A stretch of 64,000 nucleotides of DNA from Fibrobacterota bacterium (GCA_023412475.1 JAEYNR010000084.1:111291-175290), one strand, 5' to 3'; shown: positions 1-9,944, counted from the stretch's first letter. Translations and numbers: made by a program. The notes: generated by a model from the letters alone, not told the origin.

Positions 1-1
1 A

Positions 2-346
2 AAACTATTGTATGAAAATACCAGATTACTTTATGCGAATCTCGGAGATATCATCAGTCGTGATTATGAGGCCATTGGCAATGATAATGAATCAATGCAT
101 AACAAACAGATAGAAATCAAAAAAGAGATTGATGCTTATCTATTATTCAATGATGAATCTAAACGCATCAAAATATTCAACCTTTCGCTGGCCAATATTA
201 AAAATGATATAGAATTCACTTTGGCCAAGCTTAAAGAAATAATTGTGAATCTTCAAACTGGTGATACAGAAAAAAACATAAAAAAAGATATTCAACTTGA
301 AAAGCAGATCAGGCAACTGAAAAATCAGGTTGAAAAAAACAAATAA
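2..346 (+). CDS. C-terminal end of a PorV-like barrel + TPR protein (cut by window edge)
   Basis: The reading frame is open to the left edge, so this is the 3' end of a longer gene and the TTG at 8 is not a real start. About 114 residues are visible: a helical, Lys/Glu-rich stretch. It aligns by eye with the C-termini of the two complete barrel+TPR proteins at 4518-6785 and 57312-59645: NESMHNKQIEIKKEID against NDSLHAVQKDYIKKFD, then IKNDIEFTLAKLKEI against VSEDIEYALATVQKI, then a charged coiled-coil tail. Those paralogues carry an N-terminal outer-membrane barrel followed by TPRs, so the missing part is inferred to be the same. The gene is followed at 26 bp by a secreted protein, the same neighbourhood style as the paralogues. 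Family assignment rests on this short tail only. Confidence 0.7.
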   Translation, partial: KLLYENTRLLYANLGDIISRDYEAIGNDNESMHNKQIEIKKEIDAYLLFNDESKRIKIFNLSLANIKNDIEFTLAKLKEIIVNLQTGDTEKNIKKDIQLEKQIRQLKNQVEKNK

Positions 347-371
347 ACACAACCACATGGGGGGCATTATT

Positions 372-1751
372 ATGTATAAAAAAGCAATTGGATTGCTAAT
401 ACTATTGTCGGTCTGCCTGGTAAATGCAGATATAGTGATCAACCTGTCGGGACTGATATTAAATAAGAAGGGGGTTACATTATCAAACGCCATTGTAACT
501 CTTGAAAAGTCGATGCTTGTAACAGAGAGTAATTCCGATGGAAAGTATTCATTCAATAAAATTGTTGGAATAAAACCAACTGTTTCGCCCATTCAAACAC
601 CAACACTTTTTATCAACAACGGATTACTAACTATAAAGCACTCCTGCGCAGGGAAGTGGAGAATAAGGGCCTTCAATCTTAATGGAAAAATAATCTGGGT
701 AAAAACAGGTAAATTTATTGATGAAAAGTTACAAGTAAACTTACCTCCGGTTCCATCAGTAACAATACTTGAATTGTCTTTGGGTCAATCAGAATTCATA
801 ATCAAGGCAAATTTGCTTAATAATGCATTTTCTATAATGCCAAATTTCAATCAACTGGAAAAAGGTACTTTAACTGCTAAAATAACTGCATCTTCAAATG
901 ATACAATCCGTGTTTCAAAAGCTGGTTACATTACCTCTCGCTTACCTGTTAATAATCTTTCCAGTATTCTGAATATAACACTAGACACACTTGTCAGTGA
1001 TTCTGTTGGAAAGTCATCTATTTCGGATGGGTCATTGGACCGGATACAAAAATATGGAGAAGCACAATATTTCTGGGGTACACTGGGTGATGTTGAACAG
1101 CCACTTGTTAAAATTGTTCATGCAGTAAGTGACGACGTTGTCGATATTGAAGTAATTTTCAGCCCATATTTTATTGATAACACATACGGAACAAACGCCA
1201 TTGGATGGGGTAGTAAAGGACATACATTTAAGGATCTGTATGAAAGTGATCATGTTGCTCTTGCAATCAGTAATGCCGATGGAGACACTGTATTTGAAGG
1301 CAAACTTGACCTTATCAGCCAGACATCAAAAGTAACGTCTGGTTATGCATGTCTTGGACCATTCGGTGGTGAGGGAAAAATCACCAAGGGAAATCCATCC
1401 GATATAGTTTCATTTGGCAATTCTCTTGATGATAATCTTAATTATTTCGGATATAATCTTCAAACAAATTCACCGGCAACAGACAGTATCTACAAGGCAA
1501 ATCCCCACTATCCATACTGGCAGTACTATGTTGTTTACCGGCTTTCGATAAAGGCGAGTGCATTCGGTTCAAGTGGTTACGGAAAAGCTTATATGACAAG
1601 CGTTCACGCATCTCCATCAAAGGATAAAAAAAGCACGATTACTGTCGTTGAAAAAGATACTCCAGTACCGAATACTCCATATGATGTTTTCAAATACATT
1701 TTACCGCCGGTGATCAGACCTCCGGTTAATAATACAATCGATGTGGATTAA
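372..1751 (+). CDS. Secreted protein with N-terminal carboxypeptidase-regulatory-like domain, function unknown
   Basis: The protein has 459 residues from the ATG at 372, chosen because a G-run (359-364) sits just upstream and the sequence then begins with a typical signal peptide (MYKKAIGLLILLSVCLVNA, cleavage before DIV). The longer TTG frame from 330 would add a hydrophilic extension ahead of the signal. Residues about 20-75 resemble a CarboxypepD_reg beta-sandwich (SGLILNKKGVTLSNAIVTLE, then SDGKYSFNKI). A stretch near residues 85-130 looks like a displaced sorting-type fold (WRIRAFNLNGKIIWVKTGKF). The C-terminal half, roughly residues 220-440, is a beta-rich domain with many Gly/Tyr/Asp that I do not recognise. 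It ends in a Pro-rich tail (PPVIRPPVNNT) without the FlgD-like sorting domain of its neighbours. It lies between a barrel+TPR gene and the VWA gene, so it is likely an outer-surface component of module A. Confidence 0.7.
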   Translation: MYKKAIGLLILLSVCLVNADIVINLSGLILNKKGVTLSNAIVTLEKSMLVTESNSDGKYSFNKIVGIKPTVSPIQTPTLFINNGLLTIKHSCAGKWRIRAFNLNGKIIWVKTGKFIDEKLQVNLPPVPSVTILELSLGQSEFIIKANLLNNAFSIMPNFNQLEKGTLTAKITASSNDTIRVSKAGYITSRLPVNNLSSILNITLDTLVSDSVGKSSISDGSLDRIQKYGEAQYFWGTLGDVEQPLVKIVHAVSDDVVDIEVIFSPYFIDNTYGTNAIGWGSKGHTFKDLYESDHVALAISNADGDTVFEGKLDLISQTSKVTSGYACLGPFGGEGKITKGNPSDIVSFGNSLDDNLNYFGYNLQTNSPATDSIYKANPHYPYWQYYVVYRLSIKASAFGSSGYGKAYMTSVHASPSKDKKSTITVVEKDTPVPNTPYDVFKYILPPVIRPPVNNTIDVD

Positions 1752-1828
1752 ATTGATTAATCTGCCAGTAACTTTATGGTTATCAGGACTATAAATGTTT
1801 GTAAATATCTAAAGGGAGATGTTAGCTA

Positions 1829-4498
1829 GTGAATAAAAGGATACAAAAGAAAGTAGATATGTTTTGGAATATAAAGATTCTACTGACAATGCTTGCAATT
1901 ACAATTATTGGAACAGGTAAAGCCGGGTCAGCAGAAGTCTGTGAGGCAACACTTGATTGTCCTGTGAATTATGAAGCAACAGACACATTAAAGCTGCCTT
2001 CAAACATCATTTCATTGTCGAAAGCATTTAAACACTGTGCCCCGACATTTTTTGATGAATCTTATGCTCCTGGCCAAAATGACACAATCTCCCTTTTTTT
2101 TGTTATCGATCATTCCGGCAGCATGTCAGTTTCAGACAGCAACTGTATTCGTTATAAACTAACATCAAATTTGATTGATTCACTTTTTGTCAGTTCACCA
2201 GCATCAGAGGTCGGAATAGCTGTTTTCTCTAACCAACTTCTACACAATGTGTCCCTGGACCCGTATGCAGTCAAGCTTGATACCTCATCGTCACATACCG
2301 ATGCCTACATCCCTCTCACTCAATTAAATACTTCTGTTTCCGGACAAGCGGCCACAGACTATCTCAAAAGTGTGATTGCTCTAAGCCCGACAGAACGTGA
2401 TGTAGGTGACAATCGTAAATTAATTAACGGATACTATGAGAAAAACGGACGTCAAAATGGACAGGAAGGATTTGAGCAATATCTCTCACAATATAATGGA
2501 ACAACCGATATTTCACTGGCATTTGATGCTGCCAGAAAAGCATTTCAGAAAGCAAAATATCGCAAATCCAAACAGTATATCATTTTTCTCTCTGATGGTG
2601 AGCCGCAAAATGTAGATCTTGAGAGAAGACCATTTATAGACGATTTCAAAGATGGAACTGACCTGCCAGCTACATTTACTGCATATTGGGTAAATAACTC
2701 ACAACCAATACCAAAACAGATTGTTGAGATGACAAATAACATAAAAAACAACGGATACTCATCATCAAACTTGCTCAGTGATGTCTGGAAAACACAGGGC
2801 GACATTAATGAACTTTTAACCAAACTGCTAAACATTTCTAAAGGACATGGTTTCAGACAGATTCCAAGTACTCCGGTAAGATTGCAAATTAATAACGATA
2901 CTGCTGTCAGTTTTGATGAAACGAATGCTTATTTTAATGATAATTTTGCACTGCAAAACCCGCTTACCAGGTTATCAATAAAGTTCACCTATCATTATGC
3001 TCCTCCGATGGATGTCGATTCTACAAGATCGTTCGACCTGATTATTAAAAGTGCAAAAGGTGCCGAATTACCTTCAGATATCACAACTATATGTTGGGAA
3101 CAGGGGGATATTCGATTTTTTGTTAATGGTGTTGAAGCAACTGGGATACTTGAGGATGATCAAAAAAACATTGAGATCCGATTTTATCCTTCTGAAGCTA
3201 TAAATCATTCTTCTGTTCAGTTGATAATTTCTAACTCGGATACATCAATACCAGACACTCTTAAAGTAAATGCAACAAAACAGGGATCTTATTATACCGC
3301 CACAATTACTCGTGAAACTGCTGCACCGAAGATCGACAACATCCTTCAAACTACTGAAGGTGACAGTGTTGTTGCTTTTTACCAGAACCCCGACTACCCG
3401 CTGGATATACTGAGAGCTTCTAAAGCAATTGGAGCCGCACGCAAACTGGGGATCGTTTCCGCTTACTTTCTTGACCAGGATGCGGATGGATTTCCGGAAC
3501 TTATCCGAGTGACAGAAGCTTCAGATAAAATCACAAACGAAGAGATAGATCAAATTAAGCCTAATCTTTATTTCACAGGGGCACGCCCGATTTCTATTGA
3601 GTCGATATCAAAAACAAATGCTGGTTTTGACATTATCATTAAAGTAAATGACAATACTCCAAATACCTCATCATTTCCAGACGAAAGGCTTGTTATTCAC
3701 ACGGTACCAAACCTCTCATCTGGAGGGATGTTTCCATCAGGATCAGTTATTATTTCAGACAGTATGGCACCAGTAATTAAAAGTGCAAGTTTTAGAAACG
3801 GGAAATCTACAGGAAGTGTAAAAGCCAATGATACTTTAATCGTTACCTTTTCTGAAAAAACTGAAAAAATAAATAAAGTATCACCATTCAAGCTGATGGA
3901 TCCTGTTACAAAAATCCCATATTCATTAGATGTTACAAACATTTCCGGGGGAGATGCAGTTACACAACTGTTCCTGGTTAATAGAATTAATGGTAAATCT
4001 GTTGTGTCACGAAATGATTCAATCTGGATTAATGAGAAGGATTCGGTTAATGACAATCTTAATAATATTCAATCCAACCCAAACAATCGAAGAGTAACTA
4101 TTCAAACAACTGATATCGATTATACCTTCACTGCAACTGCTGGACCGACTCCGGTTAATCCAAAGACCTATATAATCCCTCATATAGCAAGAAGTCAGTT
4201 TAAACAAGGTTCCGTACCAAATGGAGTGATTATACTGATAAAGTCATCACAACCATTATTGCCTCAAGATTCAGTAAGTGCAGACATATCTATTTATGAT
4301 CAGGTTGGAAATGCTGTTCTAAAGGATGAACAGTGCGTTTTAACATCTGAAACCGGTAAGCTCCTTTATATATGGAATGGCATAAACAAAAATAACAGAT
4401 ATGTTGGTGACGGGACTTATGTCGCTATTATAAATGTTAAAGTATCCAATGGTGTTTCACGAATTATAAAAACAAAAATTGGCATTTTATATCAATGA
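1829..4498 (+). CDS. Large secreted von Willebrand factor A protein with FlgD-like C-terminal sorting domain
   Basis: This is a GTG-started protein of 889 residues with a GGGAG ribosome site 10 bp upstream and a signal peptide ending near SAE at residues 34-36. A VWA domain begins near residue 88. Its metal-site motif is DHSGSMS (residues 94-100), and LSDGEPQNVD near 255 supplies the later Asp. A second Ig/beta-rich region follows. Around residue 640 there is an APVIKSASFRNG motif, also present in the fibro-slime protein at 55042. The last 90 residues are a FlgD-type Ig domain (ISIYDQVGNAVL, then GDGTYVAIINVKV) ending in KTKIGILYQ, like a T9SS type A sorting tail. VWA domains bind ligands through a metal ion, so an adhesin-like surface role is inferred. 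The barrel+TPR gene starts 19 bp downstream, which fits a cargo/partner pair. Substrate or ligand cannot be read from the sequence. Confidence 0.8.
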   Translation: MNKRIQKKVDMFWNIKILLTMLAITIIGTGKAGSAEVCEATLDCPVNYEATDTLKLPSNIISLSKAFKHCAPTFFDESYAPGQNDTISLFFVIDHSGSMSVSDSNCIRYKLTSNLIDSLFVSSPASEVGIAVFSNQLLHNVSLDPYAVKLDTSSSHTDAYIPLTQLNTSVSGQAATDYLKSVIALSPTERDVGDNRKLINGYYEKNGRQNGQEGFEQYLSQYNGTTDISLAFDAARKAFQKAKYRKSKQYIIFLSDGEPQNVDLERRPFIDDFKDGTDLPATFTAYWVNNSQPIPKQIVEMTNNIKNNGYSSSNLLSDVWKTQGDINELLTKLLNISKGHGFRQIPSTPVRLQINNDTAVSFDETNAYFNDNFALQNPLTRLSIKFTYHYAPPMDVDSTRSFDLIIKSAKGAELPSDITTICWEQGDIRFFVNGVEATGILEDDQKNIEIRFYPSEAINHSSVQLIISNSDTSIPDTLKVNATKQGSYYTATITRETAAPKIDNILQTTEGDSVVAFYQNPDYPLDILRASKAIGAARKLGIVSAYFLDQDADGFPELIRVTEASDKITNEEIDQIKPNLYFTGARPISIESISKTNAGFDIIIKVNDNTPNTSSFPDERLVIHTVPNLSSGGMFPSGSVIISDSMAPVIKSASFRNGKSTGSVKANDTLIVTFSEKTEKINKVSPFKLMDPVTKIPYSLDVTNISGGDAVTQLFLVNRINGKSVVSRNDSIWINEKDSVNDNLNNIQSNPNNRRVTIQTTDIDYTFTATAGPTPVNPKTYIIPHIARSQFKQGSVPNGVIILIKSSQPLLPQDSVSADISIYDQVGNAVLKDEQCVLTSETGKLLYIWNGINKNNRYVGDGTYVAIINVKVSNGVSRIIKTKIGILYQ

Positions 4499-4517
4499 TA
4501 CAGGAAATAACAATTAT

Positions 4518-6785
4518 ATGCGAATACCTATGAAGATCAATAAATCAAAAATCAGGAAGAAATTACTCCTGATATTTATATCAACGGGATTTTTTTTAGC
4601 TGCACACGGTCAGGGACTTCCAGGTGAATTTATTATTTCACAACAGTGGCGCGATGCACTTGCGAAATATTCACCTTTAACTAATGCAGCTTTTTTGTCG
4701 AACGCAGAATATATAGGGGTTCAACTGTCACAGGCATTTACAGTAGAAAACACTTATCAACTGACTGAAGGGGTGTTTGTTTTACCATACCTGAGGCATA
4801 CGTTTGCACTAAGTTATGTAGGTGCAGGTGCTGGAAAACTCGATGCTACAACCCCGGTCGAAAGCCAGGGGACTATCGATATAGTATCCAACGGGAGATT
4901 ATCTGACCGAAGTAATTCCTTTCTGCTCTCTTATGCTTTTAATGCATGGAAAGGATTGAGTATTGGTATCAACTGTCATTTTGTTTTTAATGATATCCTT
5001 GGAAAAAAAATGAAAGCATATGGTGGTGATATAGGCATTTCATATACAATGTCAAAAGACAGTACCTGGGGAACTCATACAATTGGAATATCAACACAAA
5101 ATATCCTTTTAAAAGGGGATACAAAATATGCTGGTGCAGCAGTGCTCTCTTACATTGGAGAGCTTTTCGAAAAGCATCTTGACCTTGAATTGTATGTTAT
5201 TGCAAAGGATTTATTTTCAAACACAGATGATTTTTATTATGGCAAAGATCAAAAATATGAATTTGATGTTTCATTTAAAGCTGGAACATGGTTGTTTAAT
5301 TTTCTTAAGATCTATGGACAGGTCGGTAATGAGTATGCAGGTGGCAGCGCCGGAATTCATTCACCAACATTAAATAAGGGAAGAGATCTTACATTGATGT
5401 ATCAGTTTCTGTTCCCATTCAGAACAGACTTTCTTTCACATTCAATTTTTATGAGATCTGAATTCGGTGATTCGCGTAAAACAAAAAGCGATAACAAAAT
5501 AACAGAGAAAATGAATTTAATTCCTCATGACTTATACAATAGAGCCATGAAACTGTTTTCTGAAGGACAATATTGGGATGCATATTTCATATTTTCACAA
5601 ATATTAGTTGAATACCCTAAATTTATAAAAAATGATTTTGTAAGTCTTTACAGTAGCATCTGCTTTGAAAGGTTAGATATCAGAGAAGCTGCAGTATCAC
5701 AATATCAAAGATCAATGATTAAATACCCAAAAAGCAAAATCCATCCATTGGCTAAGATGGGAATCATGAATGTTTATTACCGTCAGGACAACAACAGCGG
5801 CGTTGATGAGATGTTCAAACTCTTAAGTGGGCCACATACGATCGATTCCTTACGTTATCATGCCCACTATCTAAAAGGTGAAACTCTAATAAAAGAAAAC
5901 AGGTATAAAGAGGCTATCAATGTTTTGGGCAAAATTCCAGAGACACATCAGGATTATATCTATGCTCGTCACTCTATGGCGGTTTGTGCTGCATTTAATG
6001 ATGATTATTTGAGTGCCCTGGGGTATTTGAAAGATTGTCTTGGTGTTCAAACCAACACAAATGAAGACAATGAGATGGTTAACAGAACTTACTTATTGAT
6101 TGGATATCTGCTTTATGAGGAGAATGAAATGGCAAATGCCGTTGCTGCATTAAAGCTGGTACAAAAGAATAGCTATTATTATGAAGATGCTCTTCTTGGT
6201 ATAGGATGGGTAGCACTGAGGTCCAGAAACTGGGATGATTGTACTATTGCCGGACGCAGCTTGATTGATATTGCTACTTCAGATGTCACTAAAGCGGAAG
6301 GTGAACTGTTGTTGGCTTATGTCAGCATGATCAAAAAGGATTATCACAGTGCTGCACAAACATTGAATCAATCTTCGGTCAGGTTAAAAGCCCTTAAAGT
6401 CCCATTAAAAAGTGAGTATGAATATGAAGTGGATAAATACAATGTCATACGTGGGGAGTATGAGAGCTTCGGGAATAGTGTTGAAGAGTTTGCGACTGGT
6501 ACACAGCAAGCTGATGCATTTGAAATTAAAGACAGCATGCATATTGACCAGAAAGAGTTCGTTCGTGAGATAACCGAACAACAAAACTTTTTCGATACCT
6601 GGAACAGGCAGGTGTTTTTTGCTTGTAATTATGAGAAGGTTAGTGAGGATGTAGACTATGCACTTGCACGTGTACTCAAGATAATAAATCAAAGCGAGCA
6701 GCAAAGAGAAAATGAAAAAAGTGAAAAGAAAGAGGAAAAACTAAATAAAGAGATTGAGAAACTGAAGAACAAAATAGAACCTTAG
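4518..6785 (+). CDS. PorV-like outer-membrane barrel fused to TPR domain
   Basis: The protein has 755 residues. The ATG at 4518 is preferred: AGGA at 4502 precedes it and the signal peptide (MKINKSKIRKKLLLIFIS, then FFLAAHG) follows. The open frame continues upstream to a TTG inside the VWA gene. The mature start QGLPGEFIISQQWRD and YSPLTNAAF are nearly identical to the paralogue at 57312. Residues about 40-340 alternate in the manner of beta-strands (GGDIGISYTM, HTIGISTQNILL), as in PorV/UPF0164 barrels. Residues about 345-640 are TPR-like (LYNRAMKLFSEGQYWDAYFI, YKEAINVLGKI). The end is a charged coiled coil. PorV shuttles T9SS cargo to the PorU sortase; that this protein does so for the adjacent VWA protein is inference. 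The fusion to TPRs is not the usual Bacteroidota PorV layout. Confidence 0.75.
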   Translation: MRIPMKINKSKIRKKLLLIFISTGFFLAAHGQGLPGEFIISQQWRDALAKYSPLTNAAFLSNAEYIGVQLSQAFTVENTYQLTEGVFVLPYLRHTFALSYVGAGAGKLDATTPVESQGTIDIVSNGRLSDRSNSFLLSYAFNAWKGLSIGINCHFVFNDILGKKMKAYGGDIGISYTMSKDSTWGTHTIGISTQNILLKGDTKYAGAAVLSYIGELFEKHLDLELYVIAKDLFSNTDDFYYGKDQKYEFDVSFKAGTWLFNFLKIYGQVGNEYAGGSAGIHSPTLNKGRDLTLMYQFLFPFRTDFLSHSIFMRSEFGDSRKTKSDNKITEKMNLIPHDLYNRAMKLFSEGQYWDAYFIFSQILVEYPKFIKNDFVSLYSSICFERLDIREAAVSQYQRSMIKYPKSKIHPLAKMGIMNVYYRQDNNSGVDEMFKLLSGPHTIDSLRYHAHYLKGETLIKENRYKEAINVLGKIPETHQDYIYARHSMAVCAAFNDDYLSALGYLKDCLGVQTNTNEDNEMVNRTYLLIGYLLYEENEMANAVAALKLVQKNSYYYEDALLGIGWVALRSRNWDDCTIAGRSLIDIATSDVTKAEGELLLAYVSMIKKDYHSAAQTLNQSSVRLKALKVPLKSEYEYEVDKYNVIRGEYESFGNSVEEFATGTQQADAFEIKDSMHIDQKEFVREITEQQNFFDTWNRQVFFACNYEKVSEDVDYALARVLKIINQSEQQRENEKSEKKEEKLNKEIEKLKNKIEP

Positions 6786-6839
6786 ATACGAATCAATAAC
6801 CAGGTTAATCACATAGTTTTATTGATCAGACTCTGTTAA

Positions 6840-6866
6840 GCCCTGAAATTGAACAACTTTCAGGGC
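6840..6866. terminator. Hairpin between convergent genes (possible bidirectional terminator)
   Basis: A perfect 9-bp stem, GCCCTGAAA (6840-6848) with TTTCAGGGC (6858-6866), encloses a 9-nt loop. It lies 55 bp after the barrel+TPR stop and about 100 bp beyond the stop of the convergent mannanase gene. There is no T-run on either side, so it is not a textbook intrinsic terminator, but the location fits transcription ending from both sides. Confidence 0.45.
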
Positions 6867-6963
6867 AACTAAACCAAGGAAAACTGCTACTTTAAACAGT
6901 GTCTTTGCACCGGATGCTACAAGCCTAAAATATCGACAGTGATAATCGTCTCCGATTCAGCTA

Positions 6964-8067
6964 TTATTTGACATTTCCCGGTGAGACGATATATACACCA
7001 TTGGCGATATTGCGTACTGAACTATTCTCAGTGCGTTTTCCCTGAAGATTCCAGGAATTTCTGCAATCAGGCATTGGCTTTAATGACAGAGATTTCTTAT
7101 AAACATGATTATTGTTTTCCAATCTGCAGGTTACTTTTTTTTTTGAAACACCAACACTACTGATCTTGGAAATACCTTCTTTCCAGGCATTCAAAGCAGC
7201 CTCACTTGTGTTAACCGCCCAGTCAGCTTCTGCACTTTTAGTCTGACTGAACCACATAAGTGCAAATATCCTTGGAAACTTTTCTGGTATGTCATTGAAC
7301 ATGTCAGTAATCCATTGAGCTTTGTCGCCACCATGTTCAGATGAGGAGAATTCAGCTATAAAAAGAGGTTTTTGAGAGATTGAAAGTGCCTTATATGCCG
7401 GGGTGAATACATCTGTAAAACTGGTCCATCTTGACCAGCTTTGAGCAGTCCCCCAGTTGTAACCATCAATAGAAACCATATCCACCCAGTCATCACCAGG
7501 AAACCATCCGGTAAATGTTGCTGAGCCGCTGTTTGTGCAATTGGTAGTCCAGACCCATTTAACATTTGTAACTCCCAGGTCACGAAAAATGGTTACAACA
7601 TGTTTCCAGGCATCGATCAATGTCTGCTCTGTATTGCCGGCTCCTTCCTTGGCTATTCCCCAATCGTACCAGTCTCCGTTTGCTTCATGAAACGGACGAA
7701 GCCAGATCTCTTTGCCATAGGATTTTACTGCTGCAGCATACTCTTTCAAATAAGAATCTGCTTCTCCTTTAATGATCTGGGGTGTAGTATACCCATTTGC
7801 CATCCATGTTACTACAAGAATTGAATTGTTCTGCTCTGCAATATCAGCATACTTTTTGGTCCAGTTCCAATTATTTGTGTCCCACAGAACAAATACACTT
7901 ATCAGGTCAAGATGTCTGTCTTGCAACGTTTGAAACGCCTCGACATTGCTTTTGGTAGGTTGTGGATAGGTTCCTGATCCACCAACCCAGGCACCAATCT
8001 GACGCAGTTGCGCTGAAGAGGCGGTTATAAGTAACATGATGATAGAACAAAAGGCACTGTAATTCAT
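6964..8067 (-). CDS. Secreted GH26 endo-beta-1,4-mannanase with degenerate T9SS-type tail
   Basis: The protein has 367 residues. The start is the ATG at 8067: GGAGG (8073-8077) lies five bases upstream, whereas the longer ATG at 8079 overlaps that ribosome site. The signal peptide ends SSA-Q. The glycoside hydrolase 26 signature is clear. The acid/base Glu is in WLRPFHEANGDWYDWG (about residue 128) and the nucleophile Glu in PLFIAEFSSSEHGG (about residue 239). Family members hydrolyse internal beta-1,4-mannosidic bonds of mannan and glucomannan with retention. The last 45 residues (SWNLQGKRTENSS, then IANGVYIVSPGNVK) resemble a T9SS type A C-terminal sorting domain, so export through the T9SS and surface attachment or release is inferred. 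The gene is divergent from a GntR-type regulator that probably controls it. Mannan specificity is assigned from family only. Confidence 0.88.
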   Translation of the reverse strand: MNYSAFCSIIMLLITASSAQLRQIGAWVGGSGTYPQPTKSNVEAFQTLQDRHLDLISVFVLWDTNNWNWTKKYADIAEQNNSILVVTWMANGYTTPQIIKGEADSYLKEYAAAVKSYGKEIWLRPFHEANGDWYDWGIAKEGAGNTEQTLIDAWKHVVTIFRDLGVTNVKWVWTTNCTNSGSATFTGWFPGDDWVDMVSIDGYNWGTAQSWSRWTSFTDVFTPAYKALSISQKPLFIAEFSSSEHGGDKAQWITDMFNDIPEKFPRIFALMWFSQTKSAEADWAVNTSEAALNAWKEGISKISSVGVSKKKVTCRLENNNHVYKKSLSLKPMPDCRNSWNLQGKRTENSSVRNIANGVYIVSPGNVK

Positions 8068-8214
8068 TTTTACCTCCATACTGGTTATAGGTATATGCTA
8101 ATAATTGTTTCGTTTCAAATCTGTTATTTATCAGCTTCAAAACCCTTGCTTTGTACTCAAAATATAAAGACTTCTAAGTTCAGTCTGCTTTTAGAAAAAT
8201 TGATATTTTAATTG

Positions 8215-8240
8215 CAGTGTTACACTGTTATATTTAACAG
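8215..8240. promoter_or_regulatory. Two overlapping palindromes, candidate operator for the GntR-type regulator
   Basis: CAGTGT-T-ACACTG (8215-8227) is a perfect inverted repeat around one base. It overlaps CTGTTA-TATT-TAACAG (8225-8240), a second perfect inverted repeat with a 4-bp spacer. They lie in the 196-bp gap between the divergent mannanase and regulator genes, ending 23 bp before the regulator start and just ahead of its AAGGGGA ribosome site. GntR and LacI family proteins bind such short palindromes. Binding by the adjacent protein is inferred from position. Confidence 0.5.
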
Positions 8241-8263
8241 GTAAAAGATAAGGGGATAAAAAA

Positions 8264-9784
8264 TTGAATACACGAAATTCACCAGTATTGTTAGAAACAG
8301 TGAAAAAACTGCGAACTATTATTGAGGGTTCAACCGATGGTAAGTTGCCCTCAGTGAGAAATCTGGCCAGGCGATGTTCGGTATCACCGGTAACAATACT
8401 GGGGGCTGTAGACGTTTTAAAAAATGAAGGGGTGCTTGAAAGCAGATGGGGGAGAGGGATCTATGTTGCTGAAGAAAAAAAGCCGTATGCTGATAGCGCA
8501 ACAGATCTTGAGATCTATTCGATTGTTGAAAAAACAGTAATTACAATTAAGAAAGATATCATTGAAGGAAAATACCAGACACATCTGCCGTTACCATCCA
8601 TAAAACAATTGACTGCAGATTATAATGTAAGTTACCCTACAATTAAAAAGGCACTTGCATTATTAAGTGAAGAAAGTGTAATAAAACGGAGCGGATCCAA
8701 ATACTACTTTTTTACCGATCATACTAAATCCAAATCAAGAATAGCAATAATTGCTTTTGGATCAGCAAAAAACTCTGTAAAGATTGAAACAGAACGTGAG
8801 CGTAATTTTTATCGTTTACTTTCAACTGCAGCAATGCAGCAAAATGTCATTTTTGAAACAATATGCTGCAATGATTATCTTGAAGAGATACAGTTTTTTA
8901 CTCCGGATGACACCCCGCTTGCATATTATTTAAAAAGTAAAAATATTATTGGCATCATCCTGTCATCTTATCACATGAAAGATTCAGCAGAGTGTTTGCG
9001 TAAATTATTAAAATTCAATATACCCATTTCTGCATGGGTTGAAGATCACAGAATATTGAAAATGGTTGACTATCATGGTTCAGCAAAGAAGGGACTGTGT
9101 TTTTTTGATTCAAGTTATTCAACGCTTTCGGGTTATGAGGTAGGAAGATACCTGATTGGGAAAGGTCATAAAAATATCGCCTATATTTCACCATTCCATA
9201 AAAGCCCATGGTCTCAGAACAGGTTAACTGGATTGAAAAAAGCTGCTGCAATGTCAGATTCTGAAATCTGGATATTTCCGTATGTATCTACAGATTATCT
9301 AAATGACTATTTTTTTCTGGTGAAAGTAATCGGGAAACACTCAATTGAAAAGGGAGTGGTTTCAGATGTAGCAGGAATATTGCATCCATTTCTGAGAAAC
9401 CGCATTGCTTCAATTCAGTATGACCTTGACACCCTTTTGCGTGACAATATGATTTTTACCGTTTGTGAGGAGTTTATAAAAGAGGTCTCGAAAGACAGTT
9501 CAATAACAGCATGGGTGTGCGCAAATGATCATATCGCGGTATTGATAACAGATTACTGGAACTACTGTTCTGTTCCGCTGTCAAAAAGACCTGCCCTTAT
9601 TGGATTTGACAATTCTTTTAAAAGTTTCGAGCGCAATATTAGTTCGTATGAATTCAATACTTCCGGAGAGGTGCAGAATATGTTGAATCATCTTATCTAT
9701 CCCAATACTACCTCTTTATTAAATGGAAGTTCTGAAGTGAGATTAAGTGGAAAAATAGTTGAAAGAAACAGCTCAGTAGCATAG
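8264..9784 (+). CDS. GntR-type transcriptional regulator with two tandem winged helices and a LacI-like sensor
   Basis: This is a 506-residue protein started by TTG with AAGGGGA (8250-8256) at good spacing. Residues about 8-70 form a GntR winged helix (KLPSVRNLARRCSVSPVTIL, then GRGIYV). Residues about 88-150 form a second one (LPLPSIKQLTADYNVSYPTI, then KRSGSKYYF). From about residue 155 a periplasmic-binding-protein-like sensor follows (RIAIIAFGSA, GYEVGRYLIGKGHKNIAYIS, ITAWVCANDHIAVL, RPALIGFDNS), as in AraR-type sugar regulators. A duplicated DNA-binding head is unusual: AraR has one. It faces the GH26 mannanase across a gap with two palindromes, so control of that gene and itself by a mannan-derived sugar is the simple inference. 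The effector is unknown. Confidence 0.85.
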   Translation: MNTRNSPVLLETVKKLRTIIEGSTDGKLPSVRNLARRCSVSPVTILGAVDVLKNEGVLESRWGRGIYVAEEKKPYADSATDLEIYSIVEKTVITIKKDIIEGKYQTHLPLPSIKQLTADYNVSYPTIKKALALLSEESVIKRSGSKYYFFTDHTKSKSRIAIIAFGSAKNSVKIETERERNFYRLLSTAAMQQNVIFETICCNDYLEEIQFFTPDDTPLAYYLKSKNIIGIILSSYHMKDSAECLRKLLKFNIPISAWVEDHRILKMVDYHGSAKKGLCFFDSSYSTLSGYEVGRYLIGKGHKNIAYISPFHKSPWSQNRLTGLKKAAAMSDSEIWIFPYVSTDYLNDYFFLVKVIGKHSIEKGVVSDVAGILHPFLRNRIASIQYDLDTLLRDNMIFTVCEEFIKEVSKDSSITAWVCANDHIAVLITDYWNYCSVPLSKRPALIGFDNSFKSFERNISSYEFNTSGEVQNMLNHLIYPNTTSLLNGSSEVRLSGKIVERNSSVA

Positions 9785-9944
9785 GTATTCTTTTTAATGA
9801 GCCGAAATTATTGCCATCCCATATTAACAATAACAATCAAATAATTGTGCTCAATCGCTGATATTTAGTCCTTCGATATCCATTATCCATAATCTGTTAT
9901 CGTTATCGTTATCGATATTTCCCATGGGAATGTCATTTAACCGA

